55,360 nucleotides of DNA from CAYLVJ01 sp964501525 (GCA_964501525.1 CAZCSI010000001.1:1-55360); one strand, 5' to 3'. Counted from the first letter of the stretch, positions 7,232-16,384 are shown. Notes: generated from the letters alone by a model not told the origin. Program-made: numbers and translations.

Positions 7232-8962
7232 CTAATTTTCTTTTTTAAAAAACCGAATAAGTTCGCGCAGAGGCAGGGTATTAATAATTTCTTCTTTCTC
7301 CACCCAGCCGCGGCGGGCCTGAGAAACCCCCAACTCCATAACCTTCAGGTGTCCCTTATGATGAGAGTCGGTATTGACTGCCATTCTGACGCCAGCTTTC
7401 TTGGTCATTCTTATTTTTTTGTCGAAAAGGTCGAGTCGAGCCGGAGAAGAGTTAATCTCTAAAGCTACCTTGTATTTTCGGGCCGCTTTTAATATCTTTC
7501 CAAAATCCATATTAAGCTCCTCTCTTCTTTTTAAAAGCCGGCCGGTGGGATGAGAAATGATATTGACATAGGGGTTCTCAATAGCTTTTACAATCCGCTC
7601 TGTCATCTCTTTTTTCCCCATCTTAAAATGAGAGTGGATGCCGGCGATAACATAATCCAGCCCGGACAGGGCATGTTCATCAATATCCATAAGTCCGTCT
7701 TTCAATATATTAACCTCTGCCCCCTGAAGAACCGTTATACCCCGCTTCCGTTCATTAATCTTGTTTATCTCTTTACGCTGGCGGGCCAGCTGCTTCTCGT
7801 CTAATCCGTTCTCAACTCGAAGGAACTTGGTGTGGTCACTGATACCGATGTATGAATAACCCAGCTCTTCAGCCGCCGAGACCATCTCCTCCAAGGAGTG
7901 CACTCCTCCATCCCAGTCCGTGTGGCAGTGCAGGTCTCCTCTTATGTTCTGCATCTTAATCAACCGGGGAAGCTTTCCCTCCAGAGCCGCCTCTATCTCG
8001 CCTTCGTTTTCTCTTAACTCAGGGGCAGGCCACTGCATACCCAGTTTTTTATAAATCCCTTTCTCGTTCCTGCCCGCCACCTTCTCTTGGTCCTTAAACA
8101 GGCCGTATTCATTAAGCTTCATACCCCTATCCTTGGCGATTTTCCGTGTTGCAATGTTGTGCTCTTTGGAGCCGGTGAAATACTGCAGGGCGGCCCCAAA
8201 ACTGCTCAGCTCAACAACACGCAGGTCGACGTTAACTCCGTTTTCCAGGCGAATGGAAGAGCGGGTCGAGCCCCGGCTCCAAACCTTAACCACCTCAGGC
8301 AGGTGTACAAAAAAATCCATCACCTTTTCCGCATCTTGTTTCTTTTCCACTCCGGCCAAGATGTCCATATCTCCGACGGCCTCCTTTCTTCTGCGCAAAG
8401 AACCGACCACCGACACCTCCTTGACCTCGTCCAAAGAACTTATTTTTCTTTTCATCTCCCCGGCATAAGGTAAAATCTCTCCTAAAAGAAAACGGCCCTG
8501 AGAGGCTTTTAAAAACTCTACTCCTTGTATAATATTTTGTTCTATTTTGGGGCCAAAACCTTTCAGGGGCGCTATTTTTCCTTCCCGGGCCGCTTTTTCC
8601 AGGTCATCCAAATTCGTAATCCCCAGCTCTCTGTACAAGGCTTTTGCTCTCCGGGGGCCCATGCCCTCCACCCGCACCAGCCGCTCTATATCCAAAGGCT
8701 GTTTCTCTTTTAACTCCTCATAATATTTAATCGCGCCCGTCTCAAGGTATTCCCGTATTTTTTGGGCAATAGCTTCGCCCACTGCTTTGATTTCTTTCAA
8801 CCCCTCCACCCCTTTTTCTTCATAAATGATTGAAACATCTTTCTCCAGGTCTTTTAAGATCCGGGCCGCCCTACGGTAGGCCTGAGGCTTAAAGTCAACT
8901 CCTTCCATCTCCAGCCGGTCCCCTATCTCAAAAAATATTTTAGCCAGCTCCGTGTTGTTCAT
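7232..8962 (-). CDS. polX: DNA polymerase X with PHP exonuclease domain
   Basis: A 576-aa bacterial PolX. In order: helix-hairpin-helix region (KEIKAVGEAIAQKI; RVEGMGPRRAKALYRELGI; LKGFGPKIEQNI), the nucleotidyltransferase palm with GSLRRRKEAVGDMDIL and a third Asp in VNVDLRVVE, the C-terminal thumb (ASNEHN-like SKEHNIATRKIAK), then a PHP domain from about residue 340 (GDLHCHTDWDGG, ISDHTKF, GAEVNI, AGIHSH, ISHPTG, NTDSHH). It fills short gaps in base-excision repair and the PHP part gives 3'-5' exonuclease or AP-site processing. Length is standard for the family. It starts 49 nt after the flippase-like gene. Confidence 0.95.
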   Translation of the reverse strand: MNNTELAKIFFEIGDRLEMEGVDFKPQAYRRAARILKDLEKDVSIIYEEKGVEGLKEIKAVGEAIAQKIREYLETGAIKYYEELKEKQPLDIERLVRVEGMGPRRAKALYRELGITNLDDLEKAAREGKIAPLKGFGPKIEQNIIQGVEFLKASQGRFLLGEILPYAGEMKRKISSLDEVKEVSVVGSLRRRKEAVGDMDILAGVEKKQDAEKVMDFFVHLPEVVKVWSRGSTRSSIRLENGVNVDLRVVELSSFGAALQYFTGSKEHNIATRKIAKDRGMKLNEYGLFKDQEKVAGRNEKGIYKKLGMQWPAPELRENEGEIEAALEGKLPRLIKMQNIRGDLHCHTDWDGGVHSLEEMVSAAEELGYSYIGISDHTKFLRVENGLDEKQLARQRKEINKINERKRGITVLQGAEVNILKDGLMDIDEHALSGLDYVIAGIHSHFKMGKKEMTERIVKAIENPYVNIISHPTGRLLKRREELNMDFGKILKAARKYKVALEINSSPARLDLFDKKIRMTKKAGVRMAVNTDSHHKGHLKVMELGVSQARRGWVEKEEIINTLPLRELIRFFKKEN

Positions 8963-9010
8963 AAGAGTCCAACCGTGTAGTTAGACATTGTCAATATATA
9001 ATGCATAAAA

Positions 9011-10027
9011 TTATGTCAAGCGGGATATTAGATGGTCCTTCAAGGCGTTAATGCCAATTTTAAAAAGAAAGATAAGCCCGGCGGTTGTTAATATCAAGTG
9101 AGCTCCTCTGAAAATAAAGGCATAAACTACACCCGTGCTTCTCTTCATGCCCAATGCTTCACACACAAAAGCGCTGGTAATGTCGTGACTACCCAGGTCA
9201 GCGGATATCGGGGTCTCCAAAGAAACAAGAACGGGTCCGAACAAGGCCCAGGAGGAGACAAAAGAAAGCTTGTACCCTAAAGAGGATATGATCAGATAGG
9301 TTAGGAAAAGAAGCGATAATCCGTGAAGCAGAGCAAAGAGGCTGATTTTAAAACAAGAGGAAGGATTTAATTTTTTGAAAAAAGAAATGGTTTCTTTCTT
9401 GATTTCCTTTACTCTGGTTTTTTCGTGAGAGAAAGAGTTGAAAAGAAAATTTAAAAACCCAAGTCTTTTAAAAAATGAAGGAAAAACTATAAAAAAGAGA
9501 AGGAGGAAAAGAATAAAAAGAGAGAACAAAATAGAGGTAAGATAAATGTGCTTGAGAGAGAGCCATAAAGTTCCGGCCTGCCTGAAAAACAAGAACAGTC
9601 CAACACTCCCGAAAAAGAGACTTACGATTATATTAAAGATACGGTCTACGAGCACTGAGGCAAGGCTGACGGAAAAACCAGCTCTGCCGCTTTTGTTTTC
9701 TTTTTTCCCAATTACCCGGGCCCGCAAAATATCTGCCCAAAAAACCCCAATAGGTATAAGGTAGCATATGCTAAAGGCGGCTGTTCGGGCCGGAAAAAGC
9801 TCAGAAACTGAAAATGAGAAGCCAAATGCTTTCAATATCTCCCTCCAGGTAAGGGTTGCGAGCAGCATGGATATAAAAACGAAAACGACAATGACTATCA
9901 TCTGCAAAGGTTGAACTCGGGCCAATTCTTCCTGAAGTTCCTCCCAGCTGACTGCATACTTAAAAAGACCGACAAGAAATATGACCCCCAGCAAAACAGA
10001 AAAAACAAATGTAATTAATTTTTTCAT
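9011..10027 (-). CDS. Flippase-like membrane protein (LPG synthase TM / UPF0104 family)
   Basis: A 338-aa integral membrane protein with about eight hydrophobic segments. The pattern ARTAAFSICYLIPIGVFWADILRAR followed by SVSLASVLVDRIFNII matches the lysylphosphatidylglycerol synthetase TM-region family. Its members move or flip lipid-linked compounds or act with glycosyltransferases; the aminoacyl-transferase domain of MprF is absent. Its ATG overlaps the rodA stop by 4 nt (10024-10027), so the two are translationally coupled. The pairing suggests a role with cell-wall or lipid precursors, but that is inference. Confidence 0.75.
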   Translation of the reverse strand: MKKLITFVFSVLLGVIFLVGLFKYAVSWEELQEELARVQPLQMIVIVVFVFISMLLATLTWREILKAFGFSFSVSELFPARTAAFSICYLIPIGVFWADILRARVIGKKENKSGRAGFSVSLASVLVDRIFNIIVSLFFGSVGLFLFFRQAGTLWLSLKHIYLTSILFSLFILFLLLFFIVFPSFFKRLGFLNFLFNSFSHEKTRVKEIKKETISFFKKLNPSSCFKISLFALLHGLSLLFLTYLIISSLGYKLSFVSSWALFGPVLVSLETPISADLGSHDITSAFVCEALGMKRSTGVVYAFIFRGAHLILTTAGLIFLFKIGINALKDHLISRLT

Positions 10028-11124
10028 TTTTCAGGATGGATTTTAAGACTCTCCAAGATGCCCAGCCCCAAAAAATAAGCCAGCATTGTACTGCCCCCAT
10101 AACTTACAAAAGGAAGAGAGAGGCCGACAACAGGAAGCAGACCCAGGTTCATTCCTACATGAATGAAGACCTGAAGCACAACAAGAACAGAAAACCCTAA
10201 GGCAAAAAGGCGAGGAAAATTTGTTTTTGATTCATAAGAAATTTTAACAATTCGAAGACATAAAATCAAAATAAGAGCAAGCATCACCCCCACACCCAAA
10301 AATCCAAACTCTTCTGCCCAGGCGGCAAAAATGAAATCGGTTTGGGGAAGAGGCAGAAACCCCATCTGAACCTGGCTTCCTTGACCAAACCCCTGGCCCA
10401 AAAGCCCGCCGTTGCCAATGGCAATTTTAGCTTGTCTCTGACTCCATCCCGCGCCTTGCAGCTCCCTGTCGGGAAACATAAAAGTCACAGCCCTCTCTTT
10501 TTGGTATGGTTTCAACAAAAACATCCACCCCACCAGGGCCAGCATTACAAAAACAAGACAAAGGAAAGTAAACTGTCTTAAACCAATACCGGCAGCAACC
10601 AAGATGCCGACCCAGATAACCACCAAAAGGAGAGCTGACCCTAAATCGGGCTGCAGAAAAACCAAGCCAAAAGGCACAAGAATATAAAGTCCGGAAATCA
10701 AAACATGCTTTATGTTGTAAAGCTCTACATGCCTCACAGAAAAATATTTAGCCAGCAGGGCAATAATTAAAATCTGACAAAAAGGCAGGGGGTCAAAAGA
10801 AAAAGGTCCTATTTTATACCAGCGTCTCGTACCCCGCACATAGGGCCCGAAAAACAAGAGACCGGCTAAACTAAGTACAGAAAGCAAGTAAAGAGCCACT
10901 AAAAAATGGGGTTGATCGCGCAGAGCTCTCCAGTCAAAATTACTAAGAATAAACATTAAAGCCAGACCGAGGCACAGAAAAAAAATCTGTTTTTTAAAAT
11001 TAGAGAAATTTTCTCTGAAAAGAGAAGAACTGTAAATGGAAATAAGCCCCATAGAACACAATGAGAGAGCGCAAACTATAACAACCCAATCCAGTTTTTT
11101 AAAGTTTTGAAATGTATTTTTCAT
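10024..11124 (-). CDS. rodA: RodA/FtsW-type SEDS glycosyltransferase
   Basis: A 366-aa polytopic protein of the SEDS family, which polymerises lipid II glycan strands with a partner class B penicillin-binding protein. Visible family marks: GTRRWYKIGPFSFDPLPF near residue 98 (RW-x-G), FLQPDLGSALLLVVIW (the catalytic-loop Asp), GNGGLLGQGFGQGSQVQMGFLPLPQTDFIFA and GLSLPFVSYGGSTML near the C-terminus. About ten membrane spans. RodA rather than FtsW is chosen because of the QPDLG context and the short length, without certainty. It is transcribed after ligA and before the flippase-like gene. No penicillin-binding protein gene is in view. Confidence 0.88.
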   Translation of the reverse strand: MKNTFQNFKKLDWVVIVCALSLCSMGLISIYSSSLFRENFSNFKKQIFFLCLGLALMFILSNFDWRALRDQPHFLVALYLLSVLSLAGLLFFGPYVRGTRRWYKIGPFSFDPLPFCQILIIALLAKYFSVRHVELYNIKHVLISGLYILVPFGLVFLQPDLGSALLLVVIWVGILVAAGIGLRQFTFLCLVFVMLALVGWMFLLKPYQKERAVTFMFPDRELQGAGWSQRQAKIAIGNGGLLGQGFGQGSQVQMGFLPLPQTDFIFAAWAEEFGFLGVGVMLALILILCLRIVKISYESKTNFPRLFALGFSVLVVLQVFIHVGMNLGLLPVVGLSLPFVSYGGSTMLAYFLGLGILESLKIHPEK

Positions 11125-11198
11125 TTGTTAACGCAACTCTTCAAGGCGGCCCCGCGTTGAACCAATCTCATATTATATTATTACAGGTTTATCATCTC

Positions 11199-11314
11199 AA
11201 GAAATGCTTCAAATCTATCATTCGAAGAAATGCTTCAAATCTATCATTCTAAGAAATTCTTCAAATCTACCATTCGAAGAAATGCTTCAAATCTATCATT
11301 CTAAGAAATTCTTC
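11199..11314. repeat. Tandem 26-bp repeat derived from the ligA 3' end
   Basis: Four full 26-nt units (11199-11224, 11225-11250, 11251-11276, 11277-11302) each begin AAGAAATGCTTCAAATC or AAGAAATTCTTCAAATC; a fifth partial unit runs to 11314 and a degenerate partial unit precedes at 11191-11198. The ligA stop (11267-11269) lies inside unit three, so about half the array is coding and half is 3' untranslated. As 26 is not a multiple of three, each unit shifts frame. There are no spacers, so this is not a CRISPR. Confidence 0.9.
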
Positions 11315-13318
11315 TTCCGAGAGTACTTTAACCCCTATCTTTTTCGCTTCTTTAAGCTTGCTTCCCGGAGAATCGCCTGCTACTACATATTCTGTTTTTC
11401 GAGATACGCTCCCCGTTGTTTTTCCACCCAGGTCCCTGATCCTTTTTTTCGCTTCCTGCCTTGTCATTGATTTCAGCTGACCCGTAAGCACAAAAGTTGT
11501 TCCTTTAAGCCTCTGATTTTTATCTGCCGTTTCTTGTTTTTCTATCTCTACCCCCGCTTCTTGCAGCTCCTTTAAAAACTCTTGATTTTTATCTTTTTGG
11601 AACCAGGTATGAATTGATTCGGCCACCTTGGGACCAATATCAGGCACCTCTTCCAGCTCATCTCGAGAAGCTTTTTTAAGAAGAGAAAGGGTTTGAAACT
11701 CCTGAGCCAGGCTATAAGCGGTCTCGCTGCCTACATTCGGTATGCCTAAAGCGTATAAAAAACGGGGCAAGGTAATTTTTCTGCTGGAATCTATGGCTTG
11801 TATAAGTTTTTCCGAGGCCTTATAACTGAAGTTTTCTAAGGGCAAAAGGTCTCCTTTTTCAAGCTTAAAAAGATCTGCCGGGGTTTGAACCAACCCCTTA
11901 TCTAAAAGCTTGTCAATGGTTTGAGGGCCCAGCCCTTCAATATCAAAAGCGGACCGGGAAACAAAGTGATAAAAGTTCTTTCTTTCCCGAGCCGGACAGT
12001 TTGTGTTAACGCATTTTGTTATAACCCCTGAGTTCTCTTTTTCCACTTCGGACCCGCAAACGGGACACTGTTGAGGCATATGAAACTCCTTTTCGCCGCC
12101 TGTCCTCATCTCAGGCAGAACCTTAATCACACGAGGAATTACATCTCCCGCCCTTCCTACTATTACGCTGTCACCAACCTTAACGCCTAGACGTTCTATC
12201 TCCTCTTCATTGTGAAGGGTGGCCCGGCTGATCCGCACTCCGCCGACCTCAACCGGTTTTAGAACAGCTACCGGGGTTAAAACGCCGGTCCGGCCAACCT
12301 GAACCTTGATTTCTTTTATTGTGGTAACCGCATGTTTAAGAGGGAACTTGAAGGCAATAGCCCCCCGCGGACCCTTGCCTGCTGCGCCCAACTTATTAAA
12401 GATATCATTTTGGTTGACGCTGACAACAACGCCGTCTATCTCATAACCAAGAGCTTCTCTTTTCCGGCGGACATTCTCAAAAAAAGTAAAAACCTGACCA
12501 AGGCGGTCGCAGACACGTTGTTCCGGGCTGACTTTAAAGCCAAGCATCTTCAATATCTGGTGGCCCTCTTTGTGTGTTTTCTGCCCCACATCAACCGAAA
12601 GGTCATAAGCAAAAAAATCAAGATTGCGAGCAGCCGCCATCCGGGGGTCAAGCTGCCTTATGGATCCGGCAGCAAGATTGCGCGGATTGGCATAGGGCTC
12701 TAACTTCTCTTTTTCTCTCTGTCTGTTTATCTTTTCAAAATCATCTTTTTTTATCAAAACCTCCCCCCTTATTACAGTCCGTTCCGGAAGAAAATATTTT
12801 TCTTTTACTTTCTGCACTGCGTTCTGCGTCAATCTGAGAGGCACGGCTTCTATGGTCCTAATATTGTGAGTAACATCTTCTCCAACCTCTCCGTCTCCCC
12901 GTGTAGCGCCTATTTTTAAAATTTGATTTTCATAAACAAGCTCCAAGGCCACCCCGTCGAACTTAGACTCACAGAAATATTCAATGCTTTCCGCTTCTTG
13001 AGAAGAAAGCAGCTTTTTGTTTCTTTTCTCCCAATCCTTCATATCCTGCTTGGAAAAAGCATCGGTTAAAGAAAGCATGGGTTTGGGGTGTTCAAACTTT
13101 TGAAAACTCTCAACCGGTTCACCCCCTACCCTCTGGGTCGGAGAATCAGGAGTTATAAGCTCCGGAAACTTATTTTCCAGCTGCTGCAGCTCTTTTTTCA
13201 GCGACTCCAAGGCGTCAGAAGAAATCTCCTGCTTATCCAAAACATGATAAAAATAACGGTGACGCCTGATCACCTTTTTCAGCTTTCCTATTCTTTTTTC
13301 AGCCTCTTCCCTGTTCAT
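11267..13318 (-). CDS. ligA: NAD-dependent DNA ligase
   Basis: A 683-aa LigA. Domain Ia is followed by the adenylation domain with the active-site SKFDGVAL lysine near residue 119 and the TRGDGEVGEDVTHNIRTI motif. Then come the OB-fold (GPRGAIAFKFP, GRTGVLTPVA), a four-Cys zinc finger (CPVCGSEV...CVNTNCPAR), helix-hairpin-helix repeats (FDIEGLGPQTIDKLLD, EEVPDIGPKVAESI) and a C-terminal BRCT domain (GTTFVLTGQL). It seals nicks in Okazaki fragments and repair. The last residues (about FLRMIDLKHFFEW) are encoded by a tandem 26-bp repeat that has duplicated the normal BRCT end. It lies directly downstream of the minor pilin genes. Confidence 0.96.
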   Translation of the reverse strand: MNREEAEKRIGKLKKVIRRHRYFYHVLDKQEISSDALESLKKELQQLENKFPELITPDSPTQRVGGEPVESFQKFEHPKPMLSLTDAFSKQDMKDWEKRNKKLLSSQEAESIEYFCESKFDGVALELVYENQILKIGATRGDGEVGEDVTHNIRTIEAVPLRLTQNAVQKVKEKYFLPERTVIRGEVLIKKDDFEKINRQREKEKLEPYANPRNLAAGSIRQLDPRMAAARNLDFFAYDLSVDVGQKTHKEGHQILKMLGFKVSPEQRVCDRLGQVFTFFENVRRKREALGYEIDGVVVSVNQNDIFNKLGAAGKGPRGAIAFKFPLKHAVTTIKEIKVQVGRTGVLTPVAVLKPVEVGGVRISRATLHNEEEIERLGVKVGDSVIVGRAGDVIPRVIKVLPEMRTGGEKEFHMPQQCPVCGSEVEKENSGVITKCVNTNCPARERKNFYHFVSRSAFDIEGLGPQTIDKLLDKGLVQTPADLFKLEKGDLLPLENFSYKASEKLIQAIDSSRKITLPRFLYALGIPNVGSETAYSLAQEFQTLSLLKKASRDELEEVPDIGPKVAESIHTWFQKDKNQEFLKELQEAGVEIEKQETADKNQRLKGTTFVLTGQLKSMTRQEAKKRIRDLGGKTTGSVSRKTEYVVAGDSPGSKLKEAKKIGVKVLSEEEFLRMIDLKHFFEW

Positions 13319-13333
13319 ACCGTTTTTGGTGAA

Positions 13334-13747
13334 TCAGTACTTCACTCTGACGGCGCGCTGGGTGCCGTCATAGTTCCCTTGAGAAACAATACAAAAACGG
13401 CGGGCATCACACTCCAAGTCGGGATCACAGCTGGGGCAAGTCAATGAGCAGTCATAATCAGGGTTGCACACGGTTTCGACTTCATAAGTGGCGCTGATAT
13501 CAGCCCAGGAAGAAAACCCGCCGTTTTCCAGCTTACCTTGAGCCTGGGGATGATTTATCTGGTAAAGAAGCTCTTCAGCGCCGGCATTGGCCGCATAAAA
13601 AGCTGCCACAGCTCTTCCAGCCCGGGAAACAGCCCGGAACCTTGATAAAATCAAAGAGTTAAGGGCCAAAGAAATACCCAAAACAAGAACGATTATCATA
13701 AAAATCAAATACGTAGAAACTCCTTTTTGCTGTTTTGTATCAGGCAT
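13334..13747 (-). CDS. PilX-like minor pilus protein
   Basis: A 137-aa protein with one N-terminal hydrophobic span (STYLIFMIIVLVLGISLALNSLI) and the AFYAANAGAEELLYQI motif typical of PilX/GspK-like proteins. It has no classical G-FTLIE cleavage site; the residue before the hydrophobic stretch is Gly (QQKG-VSTYL), so PilD could still process it. The C-terminal half carries seven Cys (CNPDYDCSLTCPSCDPDLEC, FC). It is the last of four minor pilin-like genes and ends 15 nt before ligA. A minor pilin or tip role is likely from position. Confidence 0.65.
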   Translation of the reverse strand: MPDTKQQKGVSTYLIFMIIVLVLGISLALNSLILSRFRAVSRAGRAVAAFYAANAGAEELLYQINHPQAQGKLENGGFSSWADISATYEVETVCNPDYDCSLTCPSCDPDLECDARRFCIVSQGNYDGTQRAVRVKY

Positions 13748-13775
13748 CTGAATTCTTGTCTTTTATTACTTTGTG

Positions 13776-14333
13776 TTAAAAATCTAACTTTCTGCTGACA
13801 ACAGTGGTTTGTAAACGAAGGGGATTTGAAAGCCCTGGAGAGCTCACTTGAAGCAGAACGGTAATCCGAGGCTGTGTGCCGTCTCCAGCAGTAGCACCAG
13901 AGGCCTTGAACTCCAGAACATCAATAGTGGTGTCGGGCGAACTCATACGGCGTGTATCACCGTTCCGGTCAACATAATACAAAATTCCGTTCTGCAAGAA
14001 AAACTCCTGGCAGGTGTCTTCTTGGAGACGGTTGATAAAAGAAAGAGAGCTGTCTCCTATATCATAAACCCTGCCGCTAAAACCGCAGGTTCCGTCGTCA
14101 GGTACAGCCATTCTTAAGGCCCGGCTCATATACTCCACATTAAAATTAATTTCTGAGGCAATACTCTGGCGAACCAATAAACTGTTCTGAGTGCGGATCG
14201 TATAGGCTAAAATTCCGGAACCCGTACCCACAACCAGAATAAAAATCCCCATTCCGACCATCAACTCAATCAGAGTGAACCCCTCCGATTTCTGGAGAAA
14301 AAACTGATTCGTTTTTTTAAAGCTTTTACTCAT
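13776..14333 (-). CDS. PilW/GspJ-like minor prepilin
   Basis: A 185-aa prepilin. The leader ends in EG and is followed by FTLIELMVGMGIFILVV, with Glu at +5. The body shows PilW-like features: a helix with RQSIASEINFNVEYMSRALRMA, a CGFSGRVYDIGDSSLSFIN strand, an LYYVDRNGDTRRMSS strand and a C-terminal VLLQVSSPG-x-RLQTTVVSRK. It starts 9 nt after the PilV-like gene, so the minor pilins are tightly co-transcribed. Likely part of the tip complex that primes pilus assembly. Confidence 0.8.
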   Translation of the reverse strand: MSKSFKKTNQFFLQKSEGFTLIELMVGMGIFILVVGTGSGILAYTIRTQNSLLVRQSIASEINFNVEYMSRALRMAVPDDGTCGFSGRVYDIGDSSLSFINRLQEDTCQEFFLQNGILYYVDRNGDTRRMSSPDTTIDVLEFKASGATAGDGTQPRITVLLQVSSPGLSNPLRLQTTVVSRKLDF

Positions 14334-14342
14334 ATCTCAGAC

Positions 14343-14957
14343 CTATATTTCAAACCAATTAAAAAGTTTGTCGCAGGCTTTCACTTTGTAACTGTCCGTC
14401 TTTGGGCCCCACTGGGTTACCACGCAGGTCTCGATATATTCTTCGTTGTGTTTTCTGACACCGATTATTCTTTCAAAGTCAGTTGTCCTCTGAGGAGAGG
14501 CAGGATAACCGAAAAAACCATCAGAGTCCACTTCTAAGTTCTGCCCGTTGGCAGAATATAAGCGGACGGATTCGTAATCGGCTTCGCACATATCACACTG
14601 ACAAGTTCTGCCAAAAGGACAGCTGTAATCGGACTCACAGCAAAAAATACCTGCAGTCCACTCGTCGTTGTTAATCCAATTGGTGTCTCTTATGCCTCTT
14701 ACAACCTCAATCCCCTCTTGAGTTAAATAAGCAGCGGTCATTTTGGAAGAAAGGTAACGGCCGTATATAAAAAGGCGGGAAACAAGGACATAAATGCCGG
14801 TTACGGCTATGGTCAAGATAAAGATTCCAACTACGAGCTCCAGAATCGTAAAGCCCATTAACTTCCGTTTGCAGTCAGCTAGAGCGCCGGCGCGACTTTT
14901 ATCCTGACCCCGGCTGCCTGACAAAATATTTTCTTTTGCTTGTTGCCTATTCCACAT
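14343..14957 (-). CDS. PilV/GspI-like minor prepilin
   Basis: A 204-aa prepilin with FTILELVVGIFILTIAVTGI and Glu at +5. From the ATG at 14957 the leader would be 35 residues, long for this class; no better in-frame ATG exists except the Met right before the cleavage Gly. The start codon lies inside the end of the FimT-like gene (11-nt overlap), supporting coupled translation. The globular part has a Cys cluster (CCESDYSCPFGRTCQCDMC) and a C-terminal Cys pair (TCVVTQWG...VKACDKLF). Subfamily naming is by size, order and N-terminus only. Confidence 0.75.
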   Translation of the reverse strand: MWNRQQAKENILSGSRGQDKSRAGALADCKRKLMGFTILELVVGIFILTIAVTGIYVLVSRLFIYGRYLSSKMTAAYLTQEGIEVVRGIRDTNWINNDEWTAGIFCCESDYSCPFGRTCQCDMCEADYESVRLYSANGQNLEVDSDGFFGYPASPQRTTDFERIIGVRKHNEEYIETCVVTQWGPKTDSYKVKACDKLFNWFEI

Positions 14958-15501
14958 AAATCAGCCCGGCTGTGTTAATATAAATATTTTTTTCAAGAGA
15001 GAAGTCTTCTGTCGTCATGGTGATAACAACATTATCGTCTGCCCACCCTTGACAAAAAATATCTGTTTCCGGAGCAGGCGGAGAAAAGTTGATATGTATA
15101 GGACTGCACCCTCCTGGCGGGCCGCCGGCCCTGTCTATATTCGCAACACTCACATCCTCTTCAAAATAAACAATCCTTATAATCTCGTCAGGGTGTGGAT
15201 TGTACATTCGATTATCATTCATATCTGCATAAACAACATAATGGTCAGCGTCTCTTTCAATGTATACCCCGTATCCGTTCGGAAAGGTTCCCCCCACTTC
15301 TTTTCCGGACAAGGTCATCTCCTGAGTCTCTCTTATGCTTTCCGATAAACCGTAAGCGTTTTGGACCAGGTGGAGCCTCTTTTGAAGCGTCCTGTAGCGG
15401 GGCAAAGTTAAGCCCGCCATCACCACTACGATGGATATGGAAACCAGCACCTCAATCAAGGTAAATCCGTTCGAAAACCTGGGTTTAAATCTTAATCTCA
15501 T
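14947..15501 (-). CDS. FimT/GspH-like minor prepilin
   Basis: A 184-aa prepilin: 12-residue basic leader (MRLRFKPRFSNG) followed by FTLIEVLVSISIVVVMAGL with Glu at +5. Next come a YGLSESIRETQEMTLSGKEV helix-strand segment and the YGVYIERDADHYVVYADMN strands typical of GspH/FimT pilins. It is the first minor pilin after pilD, 12 nt downstream. In other systems FimT-type pilins bind DNA during uptake; here that is only a possibility. Confidence 0.8.
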   Translation of the reverse strand: MRLRFKPRFSNGFTLIEVLVSISIVVVMAGLTLPRYRTLQKRLHLVQNAYGLSESIRETQEMTLSGKEVGGTFPNGYGVYIERDADHYVVYADMNDNRMYNPHPDEIIRIVYFEEDVSVANIDRAGGPPGGCSPIHINFSPPAPETDIFCQGWADDNVVITMTTEDFSLEKNIYINTAGLIYVE

Positions 15502-15513
15502 TGGGTAATTATA

Positions 15514-16332
15514 TCATATCCCTGTTAAAATATCGAAATAGGCCTTAACAATGAAATCTCCGTACAAAAGGGCGATAAAAAAGCCCGCTGCCAGGAAAGG
15601 GCCGAAAGGAATTTCGCTTTTCCATCCTTTTCTGCTCCAAAAGACCAGACCCGAACCTATAATCGAACCGATAAAACTGGCTAAAAAAACAGCTATTACT
15701 ATTTTCGGAAAACCGAGCGCCAGCCCCATTAGAAAAACAAGTTTCACGTCTCCAAACCCCAGCCACCTGCCCCGAGACAAAAGATAAATGGCAAGAAAAA
15801 CCCCGCCGGCTCCAATACCGGCCAGAAAGGGATTAAAAAACCCGCAACTCGAAACCTCTACACCGCACCTGGCTCCCTTAAAAATCCTGTAAACAATGGT
15901 CAACGCCAGACCGGGATAGACAACTCTGTCCGGGATAATATAGTGTTTCAGGTCATAAACAAAAATAATTATCAAAAGACTGGAGATAATTACTAAAAAT
16001 AGCAGCTCCACTGCACCTTGAAAACTGAAAATCGAGGGTTCGTAAGGTATTGACACCTGATGATTGAATATCAAAAGAAAAAGTCCCCCTGTTGCCAGCT
16101 CGACCAAGGGGTACTGATAAGATATCTTTTCTCCGCAGTACCGACACCTTGCTTTAAGCAGTATAAAACTTAAAACAGGTATCAGGTCCAAAAACCCGAG
16201 GCTGTGTCCGCATCGAGGACAGCATGAACGGTCTTTAACAACCCCCTCCCCTGTTTTCAAACGGTAAATGACGGCATTAAGAAAAGACCCTACACACAAC
16301 CCTATTAAAAATATAAGGATATGAAGCTGCAT
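15514..16332 (-). CDS. pilD: Prepilin peptidase / N-methyltransferase PilD
   Basis: A 272-aa A24-family membrane aspartic protease that cleaves prepilin leaders and methylates the new N-terminus. Seen: the N-terminal GLCVGSFLNAVIYRL, the tetra-Cys zinc site (CPRCG...CRYCG, about residues 39-70), the first catalytic Asp in VYDLKHYIIPD (about 124) and the second in GFGDVKL (about 193). Seven to eight hydrophobic spans. It serves the six prepilins in the same cluster. It is separated from the upstream pilin gene by 73 nt holding a GC-rich hairpin. Confidence 0.95.
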   Translation of the reverse strand: MQLHILIFLIGLCVGSFLNAVIYRLKTGEGVVKDRSCCPRCGHSLGFLDLIPVLSFILLKARCRYCGEKISYQYPLVELATGGLFLLIFNHQVSIPYEPSIFSFQGAVELLFLVIISSLLIIIFVYDLKHYIIPDRVVYPGLALTIVYRIFKGARCGVEVSSCGFFNPFLAGIGAGGVFLAIYLLSRGRWLGFGDVKLVFLMGLALGFPKIVIAVFLASFIGSIIGSGLVFWSRKGWKSEIPFGPFLAAGFFIALLYGDFIVKAYFDILTGI

Positions 16333-16356
16333 TTTTTGTTTGTTCTATTCTAACAC

Positions 16357-16384
16357 AACCCCCCCTTTTTTCGAGGGGGGGGTT
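16357..16384 (-). terminator. GC-rich hairpin between pilin gene and pilD
   Basis: AACCCCCCC and GGGGGGGTT arms pair around a TTTTTTCGA loop (read on plus). On the minus strand the hairpin follows the pilin stop at 16406 and precedes the pilD start at 16332. It has no U-run after it, so it may attenuate transcription or protect the pilin mRNA 3' end rather than terminate fully. Confidence 0.5.

Noticed and set aside
11199..11314. Possible CRISPR array at the ligA end
   Set aside because: The units are directly adjacent, with no spacers, and derive from the ligA coding end. No cas genes are in the window.
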